Positions 51,510 to 61,262 of a stretch of DNA of 64,000 nucleotides are shown piece by piece; positions within the stretch are counted from its first letter, which is position 1; every line of letters starts with the position of its first letter. This DNA comes from an uncultured Methanoregula sp. (GTDB lineage: Archaea > Halobacteriota > Methanomicrobia > Methanomicrobiales > Methanospirillaceae). The notes under the pieces were generated by a model. The model made no database searches. It was not told the DNA's origin and was given only the letters and a program-made list of their open reading frames with translations. A program made the position numbers and the translations under genes. The DNA is taken from positions 372,001 to 436,000 of the forward strand of contig NZ_OY759744.1 of assembly GCF_963662735.1 (NCBI RefSeq), given 5' to 3'.

Positions 51510-52760
51510 ATGGAAGCGACAATCGTAGAGAAGATATTCTCACGGAAATGCGGCAAGGAAATACGGGCAGGCGAAATGGTCATGGCTCCTCTTGACGGGA
51601 CCATGATCCATGATATCACCGGCCCGCTTGCCATCCAGAAGTTCTACGAGATGGGCGGGAAGAAAGTCTATGACCCGGAGCGCATCATCATGCTCTTTGA
51701 CCACCAGATTCCCGCAGACTCGATAGAGGCGGCAAGCAACCATGTCTACATGCGGAAATTTGCCGAGGAGCAGGGCATCCACAACTACGACATCAACGAG
51801 GGCGTCTGCCACCAGGTGACCATCGAGAAAGGACGGGCTGCACCGGGCGAGATCGTGGTAGGAGCGGATTCCCATACCTGCATGTATGGCGCCACCGGGG
51901 CATTTGCCACCGGGATCGGATCTACCGACATGGGTTTTGCCCTGAAATTCGGGGCCCTTTACTTCAAAGTGCCCGAGACCATCAGGGCCGAGGTGTCGGG
52001 AAAGTTCCAGAAGCGTGTCGGGGCAAAAGATCTCATTCTCTCGATTGCGGCTGATATCGGGGCGGACGGTGCTACCTACAAGGCGATCCAGTTCACCGGC
52101 AGGACCATTGCGAAGATGGATATGGCGGGGCGCATGACGCTCTGTAACATGGCCATCGAGATGGGCGCGAAAGCCGGGATCGTTGCGCCCGACAAGGTGA
52201 CCTGGGAATACATGAAAGGGCGGCGGAAGATGAAGCCGTTCGAGCTGGACAGCGACCCGGGTGCGAAATTTGCAGAGACGCGTTCCTACAATGTCTCGGA
52301 CCTTGAACCAACGGTAGCCGTTCCCCACAACGTGGATACCGGCGTCCCGGTCAGCAAGGTGGCCGGCACCCACGTGGACCAGGTCTTCATCGGCTCGTGC
52401 ACGAACGGCCGGTTCGAGGATCTCGAAGAGGCGGCAGAGGTTCTCGGGAAGAAGAAGTTCAACCCGAAGATCCGGGTCATCATCATCCCGGCGTCCCGGG
52501 ATGAATATCTCAGGACGCTCAGGGCGGGCCTCATCGAGAAATTTGTCAAAGCCGGGGCCCTTGTAGAGGCTCCGTGCTGCGGTCCATGCATGGGCGGGGC
52601 ATTCGGCCTCATTGCTCCCGGCGAGGTCTCGCTCTCGACGTCAAACCGGAACTTCAAGGGCCGGCAGGGAAGCACTGACGGCAAGGTATACCTCTGCTCC
52701 CCGGCAACGGCAGCGGCGAGTGCAATCACGGGCGAGATCACCGACCCGAGGGAGGTGTGA
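51510..52760 (+). CDS. 3-isopropylmalate dehydratase/homoaconitase-type large subunit
   Basis: 416 residues, HacA/LeuC-like aconitase family with a [4Fe-4S] cluster: Cys in FIGSCTNGRFEDL and the CCGPCMGG pair. GADSHTCMYGATG and STSNRNFKGRQG are the substrate loops. It may act in leucine synthesis (LeuC) or in the 2-oxosuberate route to coenzyme B (AksD); the small subunit and dehydrogenase follow in the operon. A TATA (AATATAAAGG, about 51439-51448) lies upstream. Confidence 0.92.
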   Translation: MEATIVEKIFSRKCGKEIRAGEMVMAPLDGTMIHDITGPLAIQKFYEMGGKKVYDPERIIMLFDHQIPADSIEAASNHVYMRKFAEEQGIHNYDINEGVCHQVTIEKGRAAPGEIVVGADSHTCMYGATGAFATGIGSTDMGFALKFGALYFKVPETIRAEVSGKFQKRVGAKDLILSIAADIGADGATYKAIQFTGRTIAKMDMAGRMTLCNMAIEMGAKAGIVAPDKVTWEYMKGRRKMKPFELDSDPGAKFAETRSYNVSDLEPTVAVPHNVDTGVPVSKVAGTHVDQVFIGSCTNGRFEDLEEAAEVLGKKKFNPKIRVIIIPASRDEYLRTLRAGLIEKFVKAGALVEAPCCGPCMGGAFGLIAPGEVSLSTSNRNFKGRQGSTDGKVYLCSPATAAASAITGEITDPREV

Positions 52761-52762
52761 TC

Positions 52763-53317
52763 ATGGCCGCAAAGAAGACCGTGCCGGTAAAAAAGGTTGT
52801 CATGGATCCTGGTCCAAAGACAAAGAACATGCGGGTCTGGAAGTTCGGCGACGATATCGATACCGATGCCATCATCCCGGGGCGGTTCCTCACCATCAAC
52901 AACCCGGACGAGCTCGCAAAGCATGCCTTTGAAGGCACCCGGGACGAGTTTGCAAAGAAAGTGCAGGAAGGAGACGTCATCGTCGGGGGACGGAACTTTG
53001 GCTGCGGCTCTTCCCGGGAACACGCCCCGCTTGCCCTGATAGGGGCCGGTGTGAAAGTCGTTATCGCAAAATCGTTTGCCCGGATATTCTTCCGGAACTC
53101 GGTGAACGTGGGGGTGCTCCCCGTGGTCTGCCCGGATGCAGACAAGATTGCCGACGGGACAAAGATCACCCTGAATCTCAGGGAAGGATTCCTTGAAGCA
53201 GGGGAGAAGAGATATCCCATTGAGCCCGTGCCGGTATTCATGCAGGGCATCATCGATGCCGGCGGGCTTGTGGAATACGCAAAGAACCTCAGGGAGATAC
53301 CGGTATGTACAAGATAG
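52763..53317 (+). CDS. 3-isopropylmalate dehydratase/homoaconitase-type small subunit
   Basis: 184 residues. [19 protein letters not shown] and [12 protein letters not shown] are family motifs. The loop after IIPGR reads FLTIN, where the family usually has a YLR-type sequence that helps set substrate length, so specificity is uncertain. A basic N-terminal ~20-residue extension ([12 protein letters not shown]) is unusual. ATG 52763 has GGAGG 7 nt upstream; a GTG at 52757 is an alternative. It overlaps the dehydrogenase start. Confidence 0.9.
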   Translation: MAAKKTVPVKKVVMDPGPKTKNMRVWKFGDDIDTDAIIPGRFLTINNPDELAKHAFEGTRDEFAKKVQEGDVIVGGRNFGCGSSREHAPLALIGAGVKVVIAKSFARIFFRNSVNVGVLPVVCPDADKIADGTKITLNLREGFLEAGEKRYPIEPVPVFMQGIIDAGGLVEYAKNLREIPVCTR

Positions 53318-54423
53318 CGTCAATCGGCGGAGATGGGATCGGCCCGGAGATCGTGGCCGAAGGAAAGAAAGTACTCGAGGCAGCGGGGGAGAAGTTCAAT
53401 TTCGATATCCAGTGGACGGATTTCGATATCGGGGCCGATCGCTACCTTGCAACAAAGAAACTGGTTACCGAAGACGACTTGAAGGAACTGAAAAAGTTCA
53501 AGGCAATCTACTTCGGTGCAATCGGTGACGAGCGGGTGAAACCGGGCATTCTGGAGAAGGGTATCCTCCTGGCCCTCCGCTTCCACTTCGACCAGTACGT
53601 CAACCTCAGGCCGATCAAGCTCCTCCACGGTGTCGAGACCCCGCTGGCGGGAAAAGGGCCAAAGGACATCGATTTCGTGGTAGTCCGCGAGAATACCGAG
53701 GACTTTTACGTGGGTATCGGCTCGCGGTTCAGGAAACACCAGAAGATCGAGCTCGATGTGGTCCGCGACATCTACAATGTGAAGTTCGGCCTCGATGTCA
53801 CGAGCGATGCAGAGGAGATCGCCTACCAGATAGGCGTCATCACCCGCGAAGGTTCCCGCAGGGTCCAGACCTATGCGTTTGACCTTGCCATGCAGAGAAA
53901 GAAGAAACTCACTTCCGTGGACAAGGCTAACGTCCTCTCGGACGTGTACGGCCTCTGGCGCGATGTCTTTTTGGAGACCGCAAAGAAATATCCCGATGTC
54001 ACGACCGAGTTCAATTTCGTGGATGCCATTACGATGTGGTTTGTCAAGAACCCCGAGTGGTTCGATGTCGTGGTAACGCCCAACATGTTCGGCGACATCA
54101 TCACCGACCTCGGCGCCATGATCCAGGGCGGTCTCGGGCTTGCACCCGGCGGCAACATCAACCCGAAGGGCACCTCGATGTTCGAGCCCATCCACGGCTC
54201 TGCCCCGAAGTACAAGGGCATGGATGTGGCAAATCCCATCGCCACCATCTGGGCAGGCTCGCTCCTGCTCGATCACCTTGGCGAGCACAAGGCAGCCGGT
54301 GCGATTGTCAACGCAATTGAGAAGAGCATCAGGGATGGCGTGGTAACCAAGGATCTCGGCGGGACCGCCGGGACCGCAAAGACCGGATCATACATTGCCG
54401 AGTGCGTGAAGAAAGGTAAATAA
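53305..54423 (+). CDS. 3-isopropylmalate/homoisocitrate-type dehydrogenase
   Basis: 372 residues, NAD-dependent beta-decarboxylating dehydrogenase. [10 protein letters not shown] near the start, [11 protein letters not shown] and [21 protein letters not shown] are signatures; the final GGTAGT region binds cofactor. It could be LeuB or the AksF step of coenzyme B synthesis. The third gene of the operon. Confidence 0.92.
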   Translation: MYKIASIGGDGIGPEIVAEGKKVLEAAGEKFNFDIQWTDFDIGADRYLATKKLVTEDDLKELKKFKAIYFGAIGDERVKPGILEKGILLALRFHFDQYVNLRPIKLLHGVETPLAGKGPKDIDFVVVRENTEDFYVGIGSRFRKHQKIELDVVRDIYNVKFGLDVTSDAEEIAYQIGVITREGSRRVQTYAFDLAMQRKKKLTSVDKANVLSDVYGLWRDVFLETAKKYPDVTTEFNFVDAITMWFVKNPEWFDVVVTPNMFGDIITDLGAMIQGGLGLAPGGNINPKGTSMFEPIHGSAPKYKGMDVANPIATIWAGSLLLDHLGEHKAAGAIVNAIEKSIRDGVVTKDLGGTAGTAKTGSYIAECVKKGK

Positions 54424-55010
54424 TTTCCTCCTTTTTTAGTTGAAACGGTTATCCCCTCACATCTTCGGGGGGGCATGATCATCTGCCCGGGGCATACCGG
54501 CCGCATGTGAAGGCATCCGGGATTTTTCGTTACGCACGTTTCCGGATCTTCACCACACTTAACCAGGGGGGTTGGCCGGACCCGGCCAGGAAGGATGAGA
54601 GGGGTCGGTGGGGGAAAATTGGTTTTACAAAAACAGGGGACTCAGGCAATGTTTCCGGTGTAATTATTCAGGTCCAATACCCGGGGAGGGGCTGCGATTT
54701 TGTAACATTTCCACCTCCGACCCCCCCTCAGCACCTTCCGGTTTTGAGTGAAAAATCACGGATTTTATCTCGTGAAAATAAAAAAATACGGTTTTATGAT
54801 GAAGGGAGGGTCGGAGGTGGAAATTTATTTTGGCAATGGACCTGATCCCGGGTTTGAGACCGCGTTATGATTCCCGGACAGAAAGGGAACTGGGGGACGG
54901 GAAGAACGCGGGAAACCGTAAAAACAAATTAAAATGAATCCCGGACTGGCTCGCTTATTCATGCTGACGTAGTGGAGAATCTCCGGTAAGATGCGCCATC
55001 AGGCCCGGCA
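54424..55010. other. 587-bp intergenic region with a terminator-like T-run and an inverted-repeat element
   Basis: TCCTCCTTTTTT follows the dehydrogenase stop and probably ends that operon. A 112-codon frame at 54507-54845 has no recognisable product and is not called. A 17-bp inverted repeat spans 54707-54824. The rest holds nothing obvious. Confidence 0.5.
54707..54824. repeat. 118-bp element bounded by 17-bp perfect inverted repeats
   Basis: ATTTCCACCTCCGACCC at 54707-54723 is repeated inverted at 54808-54824, enclosing 84 bp that is AT-rich with GTGAAAAATCAC. No coding frame fits. It could be a MITE-like remnant or an RNA stem. Confidence 0.5.
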
Positions 55011-55640
55011 TCACCTGAAATGCCGGTCTACAGCATAGTCAACGAAAGGAAGCGTCATGTACAGTGCTGAACTCCATAAAGATCCTGTCAGCGCGACAAG
55101 AATGCAAACCACGGAGACCACGGGAACAACAAGATTCCCCACAAGAACACCCCGGATATACGCCGGTTTCAGCGTTGACTCGGTCAGTCTGCAGCCTTTT
55201 GTTGCATACCACCACTGGATGGACATGCCCATACCGATTGCAAAGAGATTTGCTTCAAATATCATTGCACCCAGGGAAGCACCGGAGAAATCCCCGGAAA
55301 ACGAGGTGGAAAACGGCAGGAGCGCAACAAACATGAGCGTCACGAGGTTAATCCAGATAAAAGTCTTGTCGGGGACCCGCACGGAATGAAACTGCTGGTG
55401 CTGGCTGAGCCAGAATGCTCCCAGGATCAGGAATGCAAGGACATAATGGAAGAAATCTGAATAAAGCGAGGAGAGAAAGTGGAGGGCGTATGCATTCGAC
55501 TGCACAAGAGTAGCCTTGTCCGGCAGGTTCAGCCCGATAACAAGAAGTGTCATCGCGAACGCAAAGATACCATCCGAAAGCGCTTCGAGCCTGCCTTTGG
55601 TGAGGTGCAGCTCTTCAACTGTATCCTTCTCTTCTGCCAT
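55011..55640 (-). CDS. TMEM175-like potassium channel family protein (DUF1211)
   Basis: 209 residues with about 6 membrane helices. Family pattern RLEALSDGIFAFAMTLLVI, where the (F/L)SDG motif lies at the start of helix 1 as in TMEM175. Prokaryotic members form leak potassium channels with four such units. The single-repeat length matches. Monocistronic. Confidence 0.9.
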   Translation of the reverse strand: MAEEKDTVEELHLTKGRLEALSDGIFAFAMTLLVIGLNLPDKATLVQSNAYALHFLSSLYSDFFHYVLAFLILGAFWLSQHQQFHSVRVPDKTFIWINLVTLMFVALLPFSTSFSGDFSGASLGAMIFEANLFAIGMGMSIQWWYATKGCRLTESTLKPAYIRGVLVGNLVVPVVSVVCILVALTGSLWSSALYMTLPFVDYAVDRHFR

Positions 55641-55761
55641 AGTATGCTGAAGAGATGTGGGTTTTTGGAAAATTTAATTTCTCGCGAAAGAGATTCGGGG
55701 AGATGGACGATGGAACAGAAACAAAACCGCATGCGGCTGCCATAGAATGATCTGCGGTTTC

Positions 55762-56769
55762 TTAATCGTCCAGGATCGATCCGAATACGTTCAGACCCTG
55801 TTCAACGATATTATGAAGCCGACAGAACACGTCCGCTGTATTGCATTCTGCCGGTTCCGGCAGGGGAGATGGAATTTCCGGGCCGGAAAATGCCGGTCCA
55901 GCCTGATTTATCCCTGGCTGAGGCAGTGCAAAGACCGTCTTTTCCTTCTCCACGGACTGCTGAGGGTAGATATGGATGACCCGTGACGTGATCGTCTCCA
56001 CCCTGCCGCCCGCGGAAGTCACGGTATAGAGCGTGCCTGCAGAGTAATTCTTGTCACTGTTCCCACCCGGCACGCCATCCTGGTAATTGGTCATATCCTC
56101 AACCACCGGAAACCCGCTGATATTCTTCTGTTGTACAAAATCCTCGTGCTTATGACCCATGAGAACCAGACTCGGCTTGACGATGAGATTCTTGCCGATA
56201 TCCTTCCCGAGCGAAGAGAGCGTCCTGTCTTTATTCATGTACCAGTGCGTGGCGATGATGGCGTTCGAACGGGAACTGTTGGCAAGAGTTGCCCGGATGC
56301 GGGAGAGTTCCTCGCGGGAAAGGGTTTTGTCGGTATAATCGATGCCAACAAGATCGAAATCGCCGACGGAGGTAACATAACCGTTTTCCGGTTCTCCCGT
56401 ATACCGGGTGTAGTACTGGTAATTTTTCCCATAGTCCGTATCGTGGTTACCGGCGATCACGTAAACGGGGATCGTGGTCAGGTTCCGGGCACGGAGATAG
56501 GTATCCCATTCCTTCTTTTTGTCCCAGGTATTCACCAGATCGCCGGTGATGATGAGCGCCGAGATATTATACCGGTTCTTCTGGGATTCGAGATACGAGA
56601 ATGTCAGGTTATACGTATCCGGGTAATAGGTGGCAAGATTCTGGGTATCCGAGAGGTGGACAATCGAGTACGTAACGGTATTTCCCTCTGCCAGCACGGA
56701 AGCAGGAATGCAGATGCAGCACATGATCATGGCAGGCAGGAGCAGGCGGGAAACGGGACCGGTCACCAT
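55762..56769 (-). CDS. Secreted calcineurin-like metallophosphoesterase
   Basis: 335 residues. Signal peptide (LLPAMIMCCICIPASVLAEG) then a phosphoesterase core: HLSDTQNLA, ITGDLVNTW, AGNHDTDYG and MGHKHED, the metal-binding D/H/N set. It should act outside the cell on phosphate esters. It lies 62 bp downstream of a PAS-domain gene on the same strand. Confidence 0.88.
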   Translation of the reverse strand: MVTGPVSRLLLPAMIMCCICIPASVLAEGNTVTYSIVHLSDTQNLATYYPDTYNLTFSYLESQKNRYNISALIITGDLVNTWDKKKEWDTYLRARNLTTIPVYVIAGNHDTDYGKNYQYYTRYTGEPENGYVTSVGDFDLVGIDYTDKTLSREELSRIRATLANSSRSNAIIATHWYMNKDRTLSSLGKDIGKNLIVKPSLVLMGHKHEDFVQQKNISGFPVVEDMTNYQDGVPGGNSDKNYSAGTLYTVTSAGGRVETITSRVIHIYPQQSVEKEKTVFALPQPGINQAGPAFSGPEIPSPLPEPAECNTADVFCRLHNIVEQGLNVFGSILDD

Positions 56770-56831
56770 AGTAAGAGGATTCAGGAAGAGAAGATGTTGA
56801 AGGTTATGATCCGGATCGCTGAAAGGATCGC

Positions 56832-57746
56832 TTACTCTTTGGGCTGAACAGAGGATGAGTCGTTATTATCTGCGGGGCCTGGCTTGTCCCTGGAGAAGAT
56901 CGAGCGGAGGGCACCGAACGGGGAGCGTACATTGTTTTCCGGCTCTTTCGGGCGTACGCCTTTGAAGAGAATTTCTGCTTCGGCTGCACCCTCCTCCACG
57001 TACATCTTGTCAGTGACATCTTCGATGGATCCCGCAATCGCCACCGTCTTCCCGTTCCGGACTACCGGGATCTCGTTTGCTTCAACCCAGATGCGCTTCC
57101 CGCTGCCGGTGAGCATCTCCAGCCGGTACGGGGGCTCGCGCCGGCCGGACGAAACCGCCCGCAGGGTACGTTCGAGACCGGCTGCGTTCGCCGGGTTATC
57201 AGTCAGGAAATCGGTCCACGCCCGCTTTCCCTCCCCGGGCCTGCACCCGAGCAGGGAGCGGATCCGGGGACTGACATAAACAAGGGTATGGTCGGGAGTA
57301 TGGGAATAGTACATCTGGCTCCCGCTTTCCAGCACGAGCATCAGTTCCTCGTCCCGCTTCCTGATCGCTTTCTGCTCGTTCTTGACGGGGGTCATGTCCC
57401 GGCCGGCAGCAACGATCACACTGACGTTTTTGTCCGCATCCAGGATGGACCTGGCCGACCAGCTGATACACCGCATGCCCTTTGGGGTCTGGATCCACTG
57501 CTCCACGATACAGGCAAACGGGGGACGGAAGAGCTTGGTCATCTGGGTGGCAACAACATCGGCGTACCGCTCATCGTTCACCGGCATGAACACGCTCCCT
57601 ACCAGTTCGTCCCGGGATTTCCCGAGCGCTTCAGAGTACGCAGAGTTCACGAAAAGAAGGCGGCCTTCCAGGCTGAATTTGACCAAAAAATCCTGCTGGC
57701 ACTCGACAAGATCCTTGTAGTGAGTCTCCGTGGCATCCATTGTCAT
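56832..57746 (-). CDS. Protein with two PAS domains and no output domain
   Basis: 304 residues from ATG 57746. PAS 1 (~8-110: QDFLVKFSLEGRLLFVNSAY) and PAS 2 (~140-245: SHTPDHTLVYVSPRI, WVEANEIPVVRNG) are followed by ~60 residues of charged tail. No kinase, cyclase or HTH domain. Start is uncertain; in-frame ATGs at 57821 and 57860 exist, but 57746 begins just before PAS 1 and has AGGA upstream. Likely a sensing or adaptor protein. Divergent from the archaellin. Confidence 0.78.
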   Translation of the reverse strand: MTMDATETHYKDLVECQQDFLVKFSLEGRLLFVNSAYSEALGKSRDELVGSVFMPVNDERYADVVATQMTKLFRPPFACIVEQWIQTPKGMRCISWSARSILDADKNVSVIVAAGRDMTPVKNEQKAIRKRDEELMLVLESGSQMYYSHTPDHTLVYVSPRIRSLLGCRPGEGKRAWTDFLTDNPANAAGLERTLRAVSSGRREPPYRLEMLTGSGKRIWVEANEIPVVRNGKTVAIAGSIEDVTDKMYVEEGAAEAEILFKGVRPKEPENNVRSPFGALRSIFSRDKPGPADNNDSSSVQPKE

Positions 57747-57941
57747 GACCACATGTTCCTGTGCCGGTTCACGTCTGATATGCCGGGCAAAAGAGAGGGT
57801 TTTCTCTCCACACATGATCATCTGTCGCAGAACTATTAATGTTGCACGATGCGGGATCATACCGGGGGAGAATTATGCCGCAACCGGCTGCTGATATCTA
57901 TAAGGCATAGCACCCCAAGGTATGATTACAAGGTGGGAACG

Positions 57942-58520
57942 ATGACGACCGACCGATACGACGGGGCATTCACCGGGCTTGAAGCAGCTATCGTACTCAT
58001 AGCGTTCGTCACCGTTGCCGCGGTCTTTTCCTACGTGGTGATAGGCGCCGGTTTCTTTACCACCCAGAAAAGCCAGGAGGTCATCCATTCCGGTCTCCAG
58101 CAGGCCAGCTCGGCCCTGATGATGACCGGGAGCGTGTACGGTGTCGGCACCCCGGGAAGCACCATAGATATGGTCAATTTCAGCATCAGCGTTGCATCCG
58201 GAGGGACACCTATCGACATGGAAAAAGTGGTGATCACGTACAGCGATAAAAACCACCTGGAGACCCTCAAGCCCGTCCCGGGATATTACAGTTCTTCCAC
58301 CACGCCGGGAACATGGGCCATTACGGAACGGCAGAACGAGCGGGGAGTTTCCGATAACGTGCTGGAGAAAGGCGAACAGTTCTCCATCAGCGTTCACCCT
58401 ACAACCGGTATTACGAAAGATACTGAGTTTTCTATCGAAGTTGCACCGGCCGGGGGTGCATCGATGCAGATCCAGCGCACGGCACCGTCTTCGATCTATG
58501 GGGTAACCCATTTCTATTAA
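57942..58520 (+). CDS. Archaellin
   Basis: 192 residues. Class III signal with cleavage after DRYDG, then AFTGLEAAIVLIAFVTVAAV and FSYVVIGAGFFTTQKSQE, hallmark archaellin core helix. Main filament subunit of the archaellum. TATA CTATAAGG (about 57899-57906) and AAGGTGG before ATG support the start. No other archaellum genes (arlCDEFGHIJ) are adjacent. Confidence 0.93.
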   Translation: MTTDRYDGAFTGLEAAIVLIAFVTVAAVFSYVVIGAGFFTTQKSQEVIHSGLQQASSALMMTGSVYGVGTPGSTIDMVNFSISVASGGTPIDMEKVVITYSDKNHLETLKPVPGYYSSSTTPGTWAITERQNERGVSDNVLEKGEQFSISVHPTTGITKDTEFSIEVAPAGGASMQIQRTAPSSIYGVTHFY

Positions 58521-58562
58521 AGCCAGTAAAAGAGGGGGACAAAGAGGTCCCGTGTACGAGGA

Positions 58563-58973
58563 TCAGACTGCGGCACCAAGTTTCTGCTGTCCTTCGACAA
58601 TGCGATGGAATCTCTGGGGAGACGCTTCCGGGATCTTGACGATACGGGTAAGCCGTTCCTTGCCGTATATCACGGCCCTGAGGCTGGCAAGGGAGAGGGT
58701 AAAATTGCCGGCCTCGAAGAGTTCCACGTTCAGCGCTTTGCCGGAGGCCGAAACCTGGGCAAGCCCCCGGGTAGCCCCGAGGTAGTAGTTCCAGTTGCGG
58801 GTGAGGTCCTCCACCTGCACTACTACCCGGCCCGAGACTGCCCGGATGAGATCTGAGCGGCGGATGGCATACCTGGTACCGAGGATATGGAGCTCGATAA
58901 CTTCGTGCACATCCCCGTTAGTGTCTATGGCGCTGTATCCGGTCCGCTGGAGGTATCCTGCTTTTTCCATCAT
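58563..58973 (-). CDS. Hypothetical protein convergent with archaellin
   Basis: 136 residues, not recognised. Beta-rich (HEVIELHILGTRYAIRRSDL) with GATRGLAQVSASGKALNVEL and no membrane segment. It stands 42 bp from, and convergent with, the archaellin gene. Confidence 0.6.
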   Translation of the reverse strand: MMEKAGYLQRTGYSAIDTNGDVHEVIELHILGTRYAIRRSDLIRAVSGRVVVQVEDLTRNWNYYLGATRGLAQVSASGKALNVELFEAGNFTLSLASLRAVIYGKERLTRIVKIPEASPQRFHRIVEGQQKLGAAV

Positions 58974-59086
58974 ACACGACCACCTTCTGTCGTATCATGG
59001 CGTTGATCCCGGGGGTATATAACCCGTCAGCGTGCGCAGGGTGAAAGTGATCGCCAGGAGAAAAAAGGTGTCGGACCGGTTGCTGG

Positions 59087-60229
59087 TCAGACCTGGAGGG
59101 GGCTGGTATCGGGCCGGGTATCGAGCACCGCGTTAAGCACCTGCTCGACAAAAGAGAGGGAGCCGTTTATTCCCGCAAGGGGACGGGGGGCAAGACGGAT
59201 CTCTCCACGCAGGGGGGGAGTCATGCCGGCAAATGCCCGGCCGGGGCTCACGGCCCGTTCAAAGGAGGACCCGATGACAAGATCGGGATCATGGGACGCG
59301 ATGAGATTCCGGACCTGTCCCATACCGGTAACCTGCTCAGCAGGGTACCTGCACTCTCCCGGGGGATTGCGGGAACAGATACAGCGGATATCCGCATCGA
59401 GATACTGTTCGAGCATCCGGGCTGCAAAGAGAGCATACGAATATCCTGCTGCGATCACCACCGACGGGGGATCGAACCGCTGCAGGTATTTGTCGCACGC
59501 CCGGATGATCCGCTCCTCCTGCACATCGGCCTCAGCAAGCACCGGTGACACGTCTGCATCCTCAAACAGGTCACCAAGCCGGCCAAAGGTGGCCCTGACT
59601 GCTTCCGGGCCGAGCGTCCCACCGCAATACTCCCCGATACCACTGGCAAAATCGCTGTTGGTCCCGACCGTGTATGCAGCAGATGCAGAGAGCCGTTCAA
59701 AACGGTCCTGGCAGAACACGGTGGCAACCGGGACCGAGGCCAGCCGGAGCAGGCGTTGCAGCTCCTGGACATTTCCGGCAGCATAGGGATCCGAGAGGGA
59801 AACACCATCGATATTCACGCCGGGTATATCCGTATCGACCCGGCAGGGAAGCGCTGCGAGCGCCTTCCGGTAGCCGGTCTCCACGTCACCGGCAAAACCC
59901 GGGCTGTCCACGAGGATGACATCGTAGTTCTCCAGCATCGACCGGATATCCTCGCCGAGAATGGCCGGAACGCAGGTAGTGATGACCGCGATCTTCCGGT
60001 CTTTGCCGGAAAGCCCGCTTACCACTTCCACGAGCCGTTCCTCCGAGCCGAATATCACCTCGTGTTCGAGGATAAAGGTCCCGTGGAGGGGGGCATGGAG
60101 GAGAGTGGCCGGATAATAATAACAGCCGCTCGAACCATGGATGACCACGCTCATACCCTCGAACCCGGCAAGGCAGGCAGCAGCACCCGTCATTGCGCAG
60201 GGCCAGAGCGGATTGCTGCATTCAGGCAT
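59087..60229 (-). CDS. Nitrogenase component 1-like protein (NifK-like subunit)
   Basis: 380 residues from ATG 60229, overlapping the preceding gene by 8 bp. CSNPLWPCAMTGAAACLAG (C4, C11), IHGSSGCYYYP (C36) and TTCVPAILGEDI (C86) reproduce the P-cluster-type Cys pattern of nitrogenase-like proteins. At 380 residues it is far shorter than true NifK (~510), so it is in the size range of BchN/B and CfbD. With the NifD-like and NifH-like genes it makes a three-gene operon. Substrate unknown. Confidence 0.8.
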   Translation of the reverse strand: MPECSNPLWPCAMTGAAACLAGFEGMSVVIHGSSGCYYYPATLLHAPLHGTFILEHEVIFGSEERLVEVVSGLSGKDRKIAVITTCVPAILGEDIRSMLENYDVILVDSPGFAGDVETGYRKALAALPCRVDTDIPGVNIDGVSLSDPYAAGNVQELQRLLRLASVPVATVFCQDRFERLSASAAYTVGTNSDFASGIGEYCGGTLGPEAVRATFGRLGDLFEDADVSPVLAEADVQEERIIRACDKYLQRFDPPSVVIAAGYSYALFAARMLEQYLDADIRCICSRNPPGECRYPAEQVTGMGQVRNLIASHDPDLVIGSSFERAVSPGRAFAGMTPPLRGEIRLAPRPLAGINGSLSFVEQVLNAVLDTRPDTSPLQV

Positions 60230-61262
60230 GGATCGCCCGCCTCCAGCGGTGAAGCATCCGCTTGACCCCGTACGTGCCAACCGATGGAGCAGCAGGGAGT
60301 GGCATGCTGTTCCGGCCATGACCCAGCTTCAGCCGCAGCATACCGGCAGCTTCCTCGGCTGCCCTGACACTCTCCGGATCGGCAGGGGTCTGGTCAAAAA
60401 CTGCCGGGGTGTCCCGTATATCTGAGAAACCGTCCAGGATGTCCGCCTGCAGGGATCGTTCCTCCTCCGCCACGCGTTTCCCGTCAATCCCACAGGCCCG
60501 GGCAACTGCATCGATAAACGAAAGCGTGCCGGAGAGCCCGAGAGGAAACGAGGTGATATAGGGGGTACCAAAACGCTGCCTGAGGTATTCTCCCACGGGG
60601 GCGAGGCCGGGTTCGCGGAGAATATTGAGCCTGCCCGCACCAAGCAGGGAGATCTGATCAACAGATGCGGAGTGCACAAACCGGGTGTTGATCGCAAGGC
60701 CGAGATTTCCGAGGATGCGATGTATCTCCCGGAAATTCTCCTCGACTTCGTACTCGAGGTTTCGTTCACCTATGAGGTTTACACCAGTAGTTTTACTGCA
60801 GGGGGAGGCTGTGCCGGCAATAGCAATAAGGGCATTGTTTACCCCGTCCTGGAATGAACCCCCGAGAAAACCGGCGGTCGGGATCGGAATCACCGGGACC
60901 CGAAAATTCCCGGCACAAACCCCGTAAACATCGTCCCCGATCGTATCGATAATGCAGGTGGAGAGAACATAGATCGCCCTCACATCCCGGCATGAGGCAG
61001 ATTCAAGCGTCCTTTTAAGCGGCTCTTCCCCGCCAAAGATGATATCGTTCTCGGATAGCCCGGTTGAGATCAGTTCGGGAATGGCAACACGATCGTTCTC
61101 CAGTCCCGTGGCGTGCAGCAGGGAGATGTTGTGGTGACTGCAGCCCTTTGGCCCGTGAATCACGCTGACCGCATCGCGGACGTGCGTGGTCACCGAGAGC
61201 GCCCCCGTGAGGGTGCAGCCCCGGAACCTAGATGAATCGGTAGGCGAGGTGTTCGAGGTCAT
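60222..61262 (-). CDS. Nitrogenase component 1-like protein (NifD/E-like subunit)
   Basis: 346 residues from ATG 61262, overlapping the NifH-like gene by 35 bp in another frame; a longer in-frame extension to 61427 is inside that gene and rejected. [10 protein letters not shown] (C16), [10 protein letters not shown] (C41) and [11 protein letters not shown] (C103) fit the P-cluster Cys set. It lacks the length needed for a FeMo-cofactor domain of true NifD (~480). Two different component-1 subunits distinguish it from CfbD, which is encoded by one gene. Confidence 0.8.
   Translation of the reverse strand: MTSNTSPTDSSRFRGCTLTGALSVTTHVRDAVSVIHGPKGCSHHNISLLHATGLENDRVAIPELISTGLSENDIIFGGEEPLKRTLESASCRDVRAIYVLSTCIIDTIGDDVYGVCAGNFRVPVIPIPTAGFLGGSFQDGVNNALIAIAGTASPCSKTTGVNLIGERNLEYEVEENFREIHRILGNLGLAINTRFVHSASVDQISLLGAGRLNILREPGLAPVGEYLRQRFGTPYITSFPLGLSGTLSFIDAVARACGIDGKRVAEEERSLQADILDGFSDIRDTPAVFDQTPADPESVRAAEEAAGMLRLKLGHGRNSMPLPAAPSVGTYGVKRMLHRWRRAIHA

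Noticed and set aside
53320..54288. 322-codon minus-strand frame opposite the dehydrogenase
   Set aside because: Shadow of a well-supported enzyme with high GC at third positions.
54507..54845. 112-codon frame in the intergenic region
   Set aside because: It runs through the inverted-repeat element and encodes a low-complexity sequence with no ribosome site.
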